Source: Lentisphaerota bacterium (GTDB lineage Bacteria; Verrucomicrobiota; Lentisphaeria; Oligosphaerales; PUNB01). Taken from it: a stretch of DNA of 6,971 bases. Every line of letters starts with the position of its first letter. Position 1 is the first letter of the stretch. Both the position numbers and the translations under genes were made by a program. This document shows positions 1 to 6,521 of this stretch, one piece after another. Under the pieces are notes generated by a model. That model searched no databases and was not told the DNA's origin. It worked only from the letters and a program-made list of their open reading frames with translations. Where the stretch lies: the NCBI GenBank assembly GCA_003552565.1, contig PUNB01000263.1, positions 1 through 6,971 on the forward strand, written 5' to 3'.

Positions 1-266
1 ACTAAGTGTGCAGGACTAAGTGTGTTAGACTAAGTGTGTTAGACTAAGTGTATGAGACTAAGAGTATACGACTAAGTGTGTTAGACTAAGTGTATGAGAC
101 TAAGTGTATGAGACTAAGTGTATTAGACTAAGTGTGCAGGACTAAGTGTGTTAGACTAAGTGTGTTAGACTAAGTGTATGAGACTAAGAGTATACGACTA
201 AGTGTGTTAGACTAAGTGTATGAGACTAAGTGTATAAGACTAAGTGTGCAGGACTAAGCGTATAAG
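1..266. repeat. Nested 14-bp tandem repeat array, 19 units
   Basis: Nineteen consecutive 14-bp units, each starting ACTAAG, run without a break from the window edge. The unit ends fall into a few types: TGTGTTAG (6 units), TGTATGAG (5), TGTGCAGG (3), AGTATACG (2), and one each of TGTATTAG, TGTATAAG and CGTATAAG. The types recur in order: units 1-7 (1-98) are identical to units 10-16 (127-224), and a third round begins at 239. Most units contain ACTAAGT, a 7-base odd palindrome (ACT-A-AGT). Because 14 is not a multiple of 3 and each unit carries TAA on one strand and TAG on the other, all six frames are closed, so the array is noncoding. It lies downstream of the gene at 295-978. The left end is cut by the window. 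There are no spacers, so it is not CRISPR. Confidence 0.97.
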
Positions 267-294
267 GAACATAACGACTAAGACTGAAACAAGA

Positions 295-978
295 CTAATC
301 GTTTTCAATGGGCGAGGCAAAAAAACGGACTTCACGCAGGCGTAATCCATCGCTGTCAGTGGTAATGAGTTCAAAACGCACTCGCTCCGCGCGGATCGGT
401 TTTTCTAAAACCCGCTGGTAATCACCCCCTTCGTGGTCAGTTTCGTGAATGATTGTTTGCCACTCTTCCTCATCTAAATCGTAATAGAGGAACTTGAAAC
501 TTTCAAGCTCATTCACTCTCCGAACAATCTCCACGGCCTTAACCTCAAGGGGCTGCTCCCAACGACGCTCGAAAACGGCGGACTCCCGTTCCACTTGATA
601 GATATACTCTCCCTCATAATTCCGACACCGCGTAAAGGCGTTGCCATCTTCGTTAAAGGCGTCCCACACATTCCCCTGAACAATCCTGCCCTGCACCAGC
701 TTCGCCGTCCCCCCTTGTTCTTGCGGCGAGTAATTGACCAGCCCCATCGCTTCCGGATCAAAGCCCTCTTCTCCATCCCCCGGATTATCCGCCTCATTGA
801 CGACATTGCCGCTGTCGGCGTTTCTCTCGACAGGCGCGGAGAAGGACTCGGATGCGCACTGTGCGCAGCCAATCGCCGATGTTGACTGAAAAAGACAGAA
901 AGTCAGAACACTCGCAAAGAGACCTTGGAAAAGTAAACTTGTTTTGGTAATGGATTCATTTGTGATCATAGTTTTCAT
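295..978 (-). CDS. Exported (putative lipoprotein) discoidin-like protein
   Basis: A 227-residue protein with an N-terminal hydrophobic segment (about residues 14-35) followed by SAIGC, which fits a permissive lipobox with Cys38 as the lipidated residue; cleavage by signal peptidase I nearby is the alternative. Residues 45-80 are acidic and probably a linker. Residues about 92-223 look like a galactose-binding/discoidin (F5/8 type C-like) beta-sandwich, ending in the characteristic pattern RAERVRFELITT...LRLREVRFFA. No catalytic motif is visible, so a carbohydrate- or surface-binding role is inferred. The start is uncertain: AAGG lies 3 bases before the ATG at 978 and 12 before an ATG at 969. 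It is separated from lacI by 114 bases, so it may have its own promoter, but I see no convincing -35/-10 pair. Its stop codon sits in decayed remnants of the flanking repeat array. Confidence 0.8.
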   Translation of the reverse strand: MKTMITNESITKTSLLFQGLFASVLTFCLFQSTSAIGCAQCASESFSAPVERNADSGNVVNEADNPGDGEEGFDPEAMGLVNYSPQEQGGTAKLVQGRIVQGNVWDAFNEDGNAFTRCRNYEGEYIYQVERESAVFERRWEQPLEVKAVEIVRRVNELESFKFLYYDLDEEEWQTIIHETDHEGGDYQRVLEKPIRAERVRFELITTDSDGLRLREVRFFASPIEND

Positions 979-1067
979 AAGCCTTTCTTTCGTTTGCTAA
1001 AGTTTCCCTTTTTTCCGTTAGCTTCTGTGCAAAAAAATCCCATGGCCGAACTCGTATAAATTAACCA

Positions 1068-1105
1068 GACCGATAATATAGCATCTAAACTATTATTTAC
1101 CGGTC
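1068..1105 (-). terminator. Possible hairpin across the lacI stop codon
   Basis: On the minus strand GACCG (1105-1101) can pair with CGGTC (1072-1068), and ATAATA (1096-1091) with TATTAT (1078-1073), leaving a 4-base bulge on one side and a 12-base loop. The structure includes the TAA stop of the repressor gene. It is followed by TGGTTAATTTATAC, which is not a proper U-tract, so it is at best a weak terminator or a stem protecting a transcript end. Confidence 0.25.
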
Positions 1106-2181
1106 AAATCCCAACCGGAATTGGTGGATTCACGCGGTTTAAGAGTGCAGGGCACAGCAATCGCCGGCGGATCAGACATATTCCCGCGTCCGTTTATCAT
1201 ATCCATCAGCAGCTCCACCGCCTTCTCAGCCACTGTTTCCACCGGATGGGCCACTGAGGTCAGAAAAGGAGTTGAGAAATGCCCCAGAGACTGATCATCA
1301 AAACCGCTGATTGCCACATCTCCAGGAACATTCACCCCCATCCTACGACATTCATTCAAAGCGGCATAAGCCATGTAATCATTCTGAAAGCATACCGCCT
1401 CCGGCATGGTTGAGCGTTCAAGCAGCATCCGCATTCCGCGTCTGCCGGCCTCGAAAAAACGGTCCAGCAAGGTTGGCTGTTCCGCTCTTTGGACCCAGAC
1501 CACATCCGGCTCCTCTGTTCTTTCCTGCACCGCATCCAGGTACCCCTGCACTCGCTCATCAGCGTAAGCCACTTCCTCCTTATTCTTATGCCACATCGCC
1601 ACCATACCGACGGAGGCAAAACCCAGATTAAAAAGATAGCGGGTCAAATCCCCCATTCCCCGCTGAGTATCCCGATAGACACAGGGCAGTTGACAATTAA
1701 TATCTGAAGGAATTCTGTCAAGCACAACAATCGGAGTTCCATTGCGCAGAAAAAGATCAAATATCGGCAGTTCGCTCATTACCGGCAGGAAACGTGATAT
1801 TATCAGCCCTTCCACCTGGGAATCATAAAGAAACTCCAGTTCCTGTTCCAGTCCGACCACTTCCTGAATCACATCCAGTGAAATCATATGAAAACCGGAA
1901 GCCTGCACGCGCGCGGCCACATTCAGATTCTGGCGCGCTCGATACTCATGCATTGACAATGTTTTGAAATAACCGATCAGCCCGCTTTTCACTCCTCGGA
2001 ACAACTGAGCGTGGCGATGGGGACGATAGCCAATCTCCTCCGCAACCTTAAGAATTCGCTCACGGGTGTCACGGCTGACAACGTATTTCGTCCTGCCGTT
2101 TCCCACCACGGCGGCAACGGCCCGCTGCGAAACACCGACAAGGCGGGCGATATCCTGTTGAGTGGGATTTTGTTTTCTCAT
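1093..2181 (-). CDS. LacI/GalR-family transcriptional regulator
   Basis: A 362-residue repressor-type protein, slightly longer than the usual 330-350. The N-terminal helix-turn-helix spans about residues 8-28 (QQDIARLVGVSQRAVAAVVG). After it GNGRTKYVVSRDTRERI replaces the shorter NG..VS.ET loop of classical members. The hinge helix region is around AQLFRG (58-63). Residues about 67-350 form the periplasmic-binding-protein-like sensor domain, with FQNDYMAYAAL (Asp268 sits where family members contact the effector), the ISGFDD signature (291-296) and the terminal PRESTN (349-354). It should bind a palindromic operator as a dimer and release it on binding a sugar; the ligand cannot be read from sequence. 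The start at 2181 has GAGAG 9 bases upstream. It follows the amidotransferase-fold gene by 29 bases, so they are probably co-transcribed, and control of this locus including itself is likely but inferred. Confidence 0.95.
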   Translation of the reverse strand: MRKQNPTQQDIARLVGVSQRAVAAVVGNGRTKYVVSRDTRERILKVAEEIGYRPHRHAQLFRGVKSGLIGYFKTLSMHEYRARQNLNVAARVQASGFHMISLDVIQEVVGLEQELEFLYDSQVEGLIISRFLPVMSELPIFDLFLRNGTPIVVLDRIPSDINCQLPCVYRDTQRGMGDLTRYLFNLGFASVGMVAMWHKNKEEVAYADERVQGYLDAVQERTEEPDVVWVQRAEQPTLLDRFFEAGRRGMRMLLERSTMPEAVCFQNDYMAYAALNECRRMGVNVPGDVAISGFDDQSLGHFSTPFLTSVAHPVETVAEKAVELLMDMINGRGNMSDPPAIAVPCTLKPRESTNSGWDLTGK

Positions 2182-2210
2182 AACCTAAAACTCTCGCGAA
2201 ACTCCATTGC

Positions 2211-3023
2211 TCAAAATTCGACCGCCAGTCGCGCAATTTCTTCCGTTATCTCTGCTGACCCCGGAAAGAAACCAAGCAGCCGCACTTTTCCGGCACCGAT
2301 CTCAAATTCCACCGCCGCAGGCCGGCCGTCGGCGTATTCGGCCACCGCCACATTGCGGGCCTGCCCCGAGGGATCCACATCTTCGGCCCCGCCCTCGACC
2401 GCGAGACCAGGACCTGCAACCATGCCGGTCGCCGCCGGTTCCGGCATCTCCCAGAGCGGCGCCTCAGGATCCGGATCCGCATACCAGGACACTTCCACCC
2501 GTACACCAAACAGCCCGTCAACATCGGTCAAAGGTCGCCACTCACTCAATGACGGCTCCATGGCCGAGGCCACTACCCCGGTGGTTTCTCCGTCCCTGTC
2601 CATACTCATCGCCCCCGGCGCCAGCACCAGCCGTCCGCCGGCACGAACCCAGTCAAACACGACCTCCTGAATTTCCTCCTCAACGCCCGGAGCGACCACC
2701 CAGAGAACACTTCCTTCATCGAAGGCGCTAACTGTCTCTTTCTGAACCGTAGAAGCTTTCTCGACAAATGCTTCGTCGAAAACCTCGCCCAACGCCTCCG
2801 CCTCGTTCTGATAAATCTCCGGTGCACCCTCATCAGAAAACCATAGATGTACCCTGACAGTCTCCGCTTCCGCAAGACAGGGCACAAGCAACGGCAGACA
2901 TGCTGATACTATTAGGAAGACGGCCGACCGACGTATTGCAAACAACCTCCAGGAACATTCAATTTTTCGCATTTTAAACAACTTACAGCTTCGCATCAAC
3001 AAAAACAAATTCTTTTTTGTCAT
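2211..3023 (-). CDS. Secreted protein with GATase-like fold
   Basis: I do not recognise a named family. From the ATG at 3023 it has 270 residues; this start is preferred over the ATG at 3038 because GGAG lies 9 bases before it. A basic segment (RKIECSWRLFAIRRS) precedes a hydrophobic core and AEA|ET, a good signal peptidase I site near residue 53; VSAC within the core is a possible lipobox. The mature part resembles the Rossmann-like class I glutamine amidotransferase fold: GSVLWVVAPG (about 105-114), a helix, then VRAGGRLVLAPG (about 126-137), and near the end YADGRPAAVEF and GAGKVRLLGFFPG. These match the layout of the beta-galactosidase trimerisation domain, and similar segments occur in the neighbouring glycosidase. 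No Cys-His-Glu triad is evident, so an enzymatic role is doubtful. A periplasmic or surface accessory role is inferred. Confidence 0.7.
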   Translation of the reverse strand: MTKKNLFLLMRSCKLFKMRKIECSWRLFAIRRSAVFLIVSACLPLLVPCLAEAETVRVHLWFSDEGAPEIYQNEAEALGEVFDEAFVEKASTVQKETVSAFDEGSVLWVVAPGVEEEIQEVVFDWVRAGGRLVLAPGAMSMDRDGETTGVVASAMEPSLSEWRPLTDVDGLFGVRVEVSWYADPDPEAPLWEMPEPAATGMVAGPGLAVEGGAEDVDPSGQARNVAVAEYADGRPAAVEFEIGAGKVRLLGFFPGSAEITEEIARLAVEF

Positions 3024-3032
3024 AATTTTTAT

Positions 3033-3036
3033 CTCC
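3033..3036 (-). promoter_or_regulatory. Shine-Dalgarno site choosing the start at 3023
   Basis: GGAG on the minus strand is followed by a 9-base spacer and ATG at 3023-3021. The upstream in-frame ATG at 3038 overlaps this site and has only a weaker GAAG about 10 bases before it. This favours initiation at 3023. Confidence 0.5.
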
Positions 3037-3068
3037 ATAAACTTTTATCTTCTTAAAGAACAACGTAA

Positions 3069-3078
3069 TTAGCGCTTA
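3069..3078. promoter_or_regulatory. Candidate LacI-type operator half-palindrome
   Basis: TTAGCGCTTA is palindromic in four of five base-pair positions around a central CG, the usual centre of LacI/GalR operators. It lies about 30-45 bases upstream of the amidotransferase-fold gene that precedes lacI, where a repressor site would act on both genes. The symmetry does not extend further out and no clear -35/-10 pair is visible next to it, so the assignment is tentative. Confidence 0.3.
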
Positions 3079-3102
3079 GTTAGAGGTTATGCGAAAAGGG
3101 TT

Positions 3103-3345
3103 TTATGGTCTATACACGCACGAATAATAATCCAACACGTAAATTGCGTAATCACCTTTCAGCCAGGCCGCCGCGCGGGAGGGCGGCGCTTCGGGGTCGC
3201 CCTCGCTCAACAGGGCGGCCGATCCCCGATAAGTCCCCAGCATCCAGCCCGCCGGCAGCCGGTCCGGCCAGTCCTCAATCACTACTTCCTCATGAAAAGG
3301 TGATTTCGGGATGACCTCTATGACTGCTTTGTTTTCAGTAAACAT
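3103..3345 (-). CDS. Short reading frame, probably a truncated gene
   Basis: From the ATG at 3345 this encodes 80 residues; the frame is open further up to 3429 but that part overlaps the glycosidase tail and is unlike protein. I do not recognise the product. Residues about 8-70 look like genuine coding sequence, with acidic and hydrophobic alternation (HEEVVIEDWPDRLPAGWMLG) and a very GC-rich stretch (about 3170-3260). The last dozen residues (YVLDYYSCVYRP) are encoded by distinctly AT-rich DNA (about 3103-3150), which suggests the original gene was cut and now reads into unrelated sequence. There is no signal peptide or membrane segment. AAGGA sits only 3 bases before the ATG, a poor ribosome site. 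It could equally be a real small gene or non-expressed debris. Confidence 0.4.
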   Translation of the reverse strand: MFTENKAVIEVIPKSPFHEEVVIEDWPDRLPAGWMLGTYRGSAALLSEGDPEAPPSRAAAWLKGDYAIYVLDYYSCVYRP

Positions 3346-3455
3346 CCGTCCTTCTTGCCGAGGGGCAGGATCAGGGAATGATCCTGGACAGTTAACTTGT
3401 CGCCGTTGTAGAGATTCACAAACTGGCACTTGTTAAGGCCAAGCGTTTCGCTGAA
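3318..3455 (-). pseudogene. Out-of-frame C-terminus of the glycosidase
   Basis: Reading the minus strand from 3455 in the frame one base off that of the glycosidase gives 45 residues, FSETLGLNKCQFVNLYNGD, then a segment with LILPLGKKDGCLLK, ending at TAG (3320-3318). This reads as a natural beta-strand-rich end for a GH42-like protein, whereas the in-frame end (SAKRLALTSASL) does not. The frame is open only back to 3470, where a TAA blocks it, so the shift must lie between 3453 and 3470. A 1-base loss, for example in the T run at 3457-3454 of the minus strand, would explain it. No canonical slippery heptamer for programmed frameshifting is present. Confidence 0.7.
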
Positions 3456-5026
3456 AACAAACGAACAACTTTATCCGCGCGCCCGGGATTAACCAGGCAG
3501 ACAAAGAGATCATCGCTGTCTTCCGCATGAAGCAGGCTGGCAAAAACTCCCTCGGGCTCGCAGCGCAGCAGCATCTCGATGTCTTGTGAACGCAGCAGCG
3601 CTCGCATTGAAGCGGGTGATGCGGGGTTGCCGCCCAGTACCAGCAGCCGCCCCTCCCCGATGGTACGCTTATAGCCGCAGCCGTAACTCCAACGCTCTTC
3701 ATTCTTGCTGGTGATGGGCCGCATCGGAAACTTCACCTCACTCCCCCAAAGAACTCCCTCCAGAAGCTCATCAACCCCCGAGTCCTCAGAGAACAAAGAA
3801 CAAGGCAGGTCAAGACTGACCTCTTCATCAGCGAGGCCGGCCACTTTTAACACATCGGGATACTGAAAAAGATCCAAGGTTCTTTCCGGCCGGATAAACT
3901 CCAGAACATTGCAGTCTTCCAGACGTTCGTTCATGAACACTCCGCTGCCGAAAACTATCAGAGTGCCGCCATTAGAGACCCATTCCTTCAGAGTCTCCTG
4001 GCTCTCCTCGCTCAAGTAGTCGGCACCGGCGTAGATCAAGGTATGGAACTCCGGCAGCATCTCGCGACACCGCAAGTCCACCCGCCGGTAATCAATCCCG
4101 CCGCGATAGAGCAGTTGGCGGATTTCCGGCTCCCGGCCGCTGGTTCCGCAGGCCTCCTGCAAGGGATCGTAGATCACCCCCAGCCCGCACTTCCGGTGCG
4201 CCTTGTGCAGATCTTGTTCTCCTATCAGTTCGATGATACGCTGAAACTCGGGAAAGCAGTCGGGGTTTTTATTCCCCATATTGGTGATACAGCTTTCCGC
4301 CCAGTTTTCCCGGTCAACCAGCATATACCAGTTCCAGCCGCTGATTCCGGCGCCCAGCGCCGACACACAGGTCATGCGATAATGCTGCTGATTCAGAGTG
4401 CGTGAACCGGTGGAAATGTAGCCGCTCTGGAATTCCGCGATATAGCCGAGCCCTCCGAGATCGGCGGCGGCCTTGCAGGTGTCGACAAACTTCTGATGCG
4501 TGCCGACTCCGGCCGCGAATACATCCTCCTGACTGCCCCCGCCCGCTTCGAAGTTGGCCGCCGGATAAATATCCACCCCTGCGAAAGCGACCTGCCGCTT
4601 CAGCTCGAGCCAGTCATGGAATTTAAAATAGCCCAGCAGATTGTGGAACATCGGCACTTCGACACCCAGATTTCTGTAGATGTCGCAGTATAATTCGCCG
4701 ATGCGCGTGCTTTCTTTATGCAGAAATTCACGCACATCTTTGTAGGCAATGAATGATTCCCGGCTGCGGCCGTCATCGACACACTCGGCCTTAACAGCCG
4801 GCCAGTCCGCAAACTGCCGGTTCCACGCTTTGTTCAAAGCCGAAATACGGCCATATTTATTTTTCAGAAAATCCTGGAAAACTCCTTCGCCACCGTCTAA
4901 ACCAAGATCGCGCCAGTAATGGAACTCGCCACTGATGGCCGGAATCTCCACTCCGTTTATCCGCAGGCCGTGCCGGGTAACAGCTACTTTGCGTTCCGCT
5001 TCATTATCATTCAAACTTATAGTCAC
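3416..5026 (-). CDS. GH35/GH42-like beta-galactosidase, internally deleted and frameshifted
   Basis: The open frame has 536 residues and starts at GTG, overlapping the propeller gene's stop by GTGA; GAGAGG lies about 11 bases upstream. Residues 15-39 (RHGLRINGVEIPAISGEFHY, then WR) match the opening strand of GH35-type barrels. The sequence then jumps at about residue 40 to GGEGVFQDFLKNKYGRISAL, which in relatives follows the catalytic NE segment. About 130-150 residues, including the expected acid/base Glu, are therefore missing. The rest of the barrel remains: IAEFQSG with the candidate nucleophile Glu198, and SGWNWYMLVDRENW. Residues about 280-490 form the beta-galactosidase trimerisation (GATase-like) domain, with WVSNGGTLIVFGSG and GEGRLLVLGGNP. 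No signal peptide is seen, suggesting a cytoplasmic enzyme acting on imported oligosaccharides. As it stands the enzyme is probably inactive; an assembly error is the alternative. Confidence 0.85.
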   Translation of the reverse strand: MTISLNDNEAERKVAVTRHGLRINGVEIPAISGEFHYWRDLGLDGGEGVFQDFLKNKYGRISALNKAWNRQFADWPAVKAECVDDGRSRESFIAYKDVREFLHKESTRIGELYCDIYRNLGVEVPMFHNLLGYFKFHDWLELKRQVAFAGVDIYPAANFEAGGGSQEDVFAAGVGTHQKFVDTCKAAADLGGLGYIAEFQSGYISTGSRTLNQQHYRMTCVSALGAGISGWNWYMLVDRENWAESCITNMGNKNPDCFPEFQRIIELIGEQDLHKAHRKCGLGVIYDPLQEACGTSGREPEIRQLLYRGGIDYRRVDLRCREMLPEFHTLIYAGADYLSEESQETLKEWVSNGGTLIVFGSGVFMNERLEDCNVLEFIRPERTLDLFQYPDVLKVAGLADEEVSLDLPCSLFSEDSGVDELLEGVLWGSEVKFPMRPITSKNEERWSYGCGYKRTIGEGRLLVLGGNPASPASMRALLRSQDIEMLLRCEPEGVFASLLHAEDSDDLFVCLVNPGRADKVVRLFSAKRLALTSASL

Positions 5027-6432
5027 CGGCTGCTTTTCCTCTCCGAATCCGGAACTCCAACCTCCACAAACGCCTGATCTCCGAAGCCGTGTCCATGGGG
5101 GCGCTCGGCGAACTCTCTTTCACTTTCATCGCCGTTAAAGCTGATATAAACCGAGATGCCATCGTCACTGACCATGAGATTATAGCTCCCGGCGAGGTGA
5201 AAGTCGTATTTCTCCCATACGGGATGATGGAGGAAACCAATTACTTTCCGGCTCTTATCATGCAAATCCACCTGGATCAGTGGCGAGCCCCACCCCGCGG
5301 AGTTCTTGCCGCCCGGCAGGAAATAAAGAAACCCGTTCTCCACGTCCAGCCCCATGGCCGCGCAGTCCCGACCGACTTCAAAAAGTACCTTTATGGACAC
5401 CGTCTCCGGGTCGAATCTAAAAAGATACATCCGGTTGTCTTCCCGGTCCCGGGAAATGCCGTAGAGCATACCGTCCTGGTCAGGCCCCGCAGTTCTTCGG
5501 ATAATGTCGCCAGGCATCTTCACATCCAGTTTCCGAACGTAATTCGAGGCCGGATCGTATTTTTGCAGGTGCCCGTCTTCGGGACCCCCGACATAGGCAT
5601 GACCATCCGCATCAACGAACAGGTCCCGCGATGCCGAACTCTGTTCTTTGCCGCCAAAGTAAATCACCCGTTCCTTCTCCAGATCGTAGACCATCAAACG
5701 CCAGGGCTGCCGGCCCAGTTCTTCCACCAGGGGATCGAGGAAATCGTCCCGCGGATCACCGCCCAGATGAACGGGAGGAATCATCATCTCAGCATACAAA
5801 AGCATGTCCCGCTGATTGAAGTGCGTAGAGGGTGTGCTCCATCCGAACATTGGCCGGCCCAGATCGATGATCCGGCCGGTGTCCGGTTCCAGGCGGAACA
5901 GATGGGTACCCTTGTAATGCTCCCGGTCCCGGCTGGTCCCCTGCCCGCCGGCGAAGTAGATGTTGCCGTCAGCGCCCTCGCTCAAACGGCCGTGAATTTT
6001 GCCGAGGCCGTAGTTCTTTTCCGAGTCAAAGCCCTCTATGGTTTCGAAAATACCGCCGATGTGGCGCAGTTCGCGTGTCTCAGGATCGTATTGGAAAAGG
6101 TGGGAATCGCCGCCGATACCCTTGTGATCACCGACCGCAGTGTAAACCTTGCCGCTCGAATGCACCTCACCAGTGCCCCACGAACTCCACAGACCGTCCG
6201 GCGCTTCGTAAGGCAGCGGATAACGAGTATAATACACCGTCGGCTGCTCCTCAGCGATCGTGTACTCCCACGGCGGATCAAAATCCTCATGCTCCCGCAG
6301 AAAATCCGTATCGGTCACCTTTTCAGCAACCCGCGTTTCCGCTTCGGCTGCCGCGGGGATGCTTAATGCAAAACAAAGAGCGATAATAACGGGTGTCGCC
6401 AAGGAAAGAGACTTATTATTATACATGATCAT
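5023..6432 (-). CDS. Secreted beta-propeller protein
   Basis: A 469-residue protein. Residues 1-31 form a signal peptide with core LATPVIIALCFALSIPAAA and cleavage at AEA|ET. The mature part contains repeated blade motifs of the form hLF.yDPeT: HLFQYDPETRELRHIG (111-126), HLFRLEPDTGRIIDLG (177-192), HLQKYDPASNYVRKLD (288-303), YLFRFDPETVSIKVLF (336-351) and LIQVDLHDKSRKVIGF (385-400), so a six- or seven-bladed propeller is likely. The segment GKIHGRLSEGADGNIYFAGG (144-163) has a conserved-looking His but no known catalytic set. It could be a polysaccharide lyase-like enzyme, a binding protein or a sugar-oxidising relative; the function is not determinable. AGGAG is 4 bases before the ATG at 6432 and 10 before one at 6426, so the latter may be the true start. 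It overlaps and is coupled to the downstream glycosidase gene. Confidence 0.85.
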   Translation of the reverse strand: MIMYNNKSLSLATPVIIALCFALSIPAAAEAETRVAEKVTDTDFLREHEDFDPPWEYTIAEEQPTVYYTRYPLPYEAPDGLWSSWGTGEVHSSGKVYTAVGDHKGIGGDSHLFQYDPETRELRHIGGIFETIEGFDSEKNYGLGKIHGRLSEGADGNIYFAGGQGTSRDREHYKGTHLFRLEPDTGRIIDLGRPMFGWSTPSTHFNQRDMLLYAEMMIPPVHLGGDPRDDFLDPLVEELGRQPWRLMVYDLEKERVIYFGGKEQSSASRDLFVDADGHAYVGGPEDGHLQKYDPASNYVRKLDVKMPGDIIRRTAGPDQDGMLYGISRDREDNRMYLFRFDPETVSIKVLFEVGRDCAAMGLDVENGFLYFLPGGKNSAGWGSPLIQVDLHDKSRKVIGFLHHPVWEKYDFHLAGSYNLMVSDDGISVYISFNGDESEREFAERPHGHGFGDQAFVEVGVPDSERKSSR

Positions 6433-6521
6433 AACTCTCCTGATTAATTAAGCAGGGCGGACTCTCCAATTTCGGGCTTTCTCCCCCGTTTTTTCTCTCT
6501 ATTTTCGACCTATTTCGGTGA

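Noticed and set aside
1..266. CRISPR array
   Set aside because: The units are contiguous 14-bp repeats without unique spacers, far shorter than CRISPR repeats, and no cas gene is present.
1690..1718. TTGACAATTAAT resembling a strong promoter, inside lacI on the plus strand
   Set aside because: No acceptable -10 follows at 16-18 bases and it lies antisense in a conserved coding region, so chance similarity is more likely.
2011..2670. Plus-strand open frame of 219 codons across lacI and its upstream gene
   Set aside because: It is rich in Ser, Pro, Thr and Arg, has no domain pattern and crosses two well-supported minus-strand genes.
3066..3082. Match of ACTAAGCG on the minus strand to a unit of the left-edge array
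   Set aside because: Eight shared bases in about 7 kb are not beyond chance and there is no tandem copy here.
3346..3429. N-terminal extension of the short frame to an ATG at 3429
   Set aside because: This part overlaps the glycosidase's natural C-terminus in another frame and has an implausible composition for protein.
3450..3470. Programmed -1 frameshift in the glycosidase gene
   Set aside because: No canonical X XXY YYZ heptamer occurs in the permitted stretch, so a mutation or sequencing error is simpler.
5089..6366. Long plus-strand open frame of 425 codons opposite the propeller gene
   Set aside because: The minus strand has a signal peptide, blade repeats and a coupled downstream gene; the plus-strand frame has no recognisable domain and is an antisense shadow.
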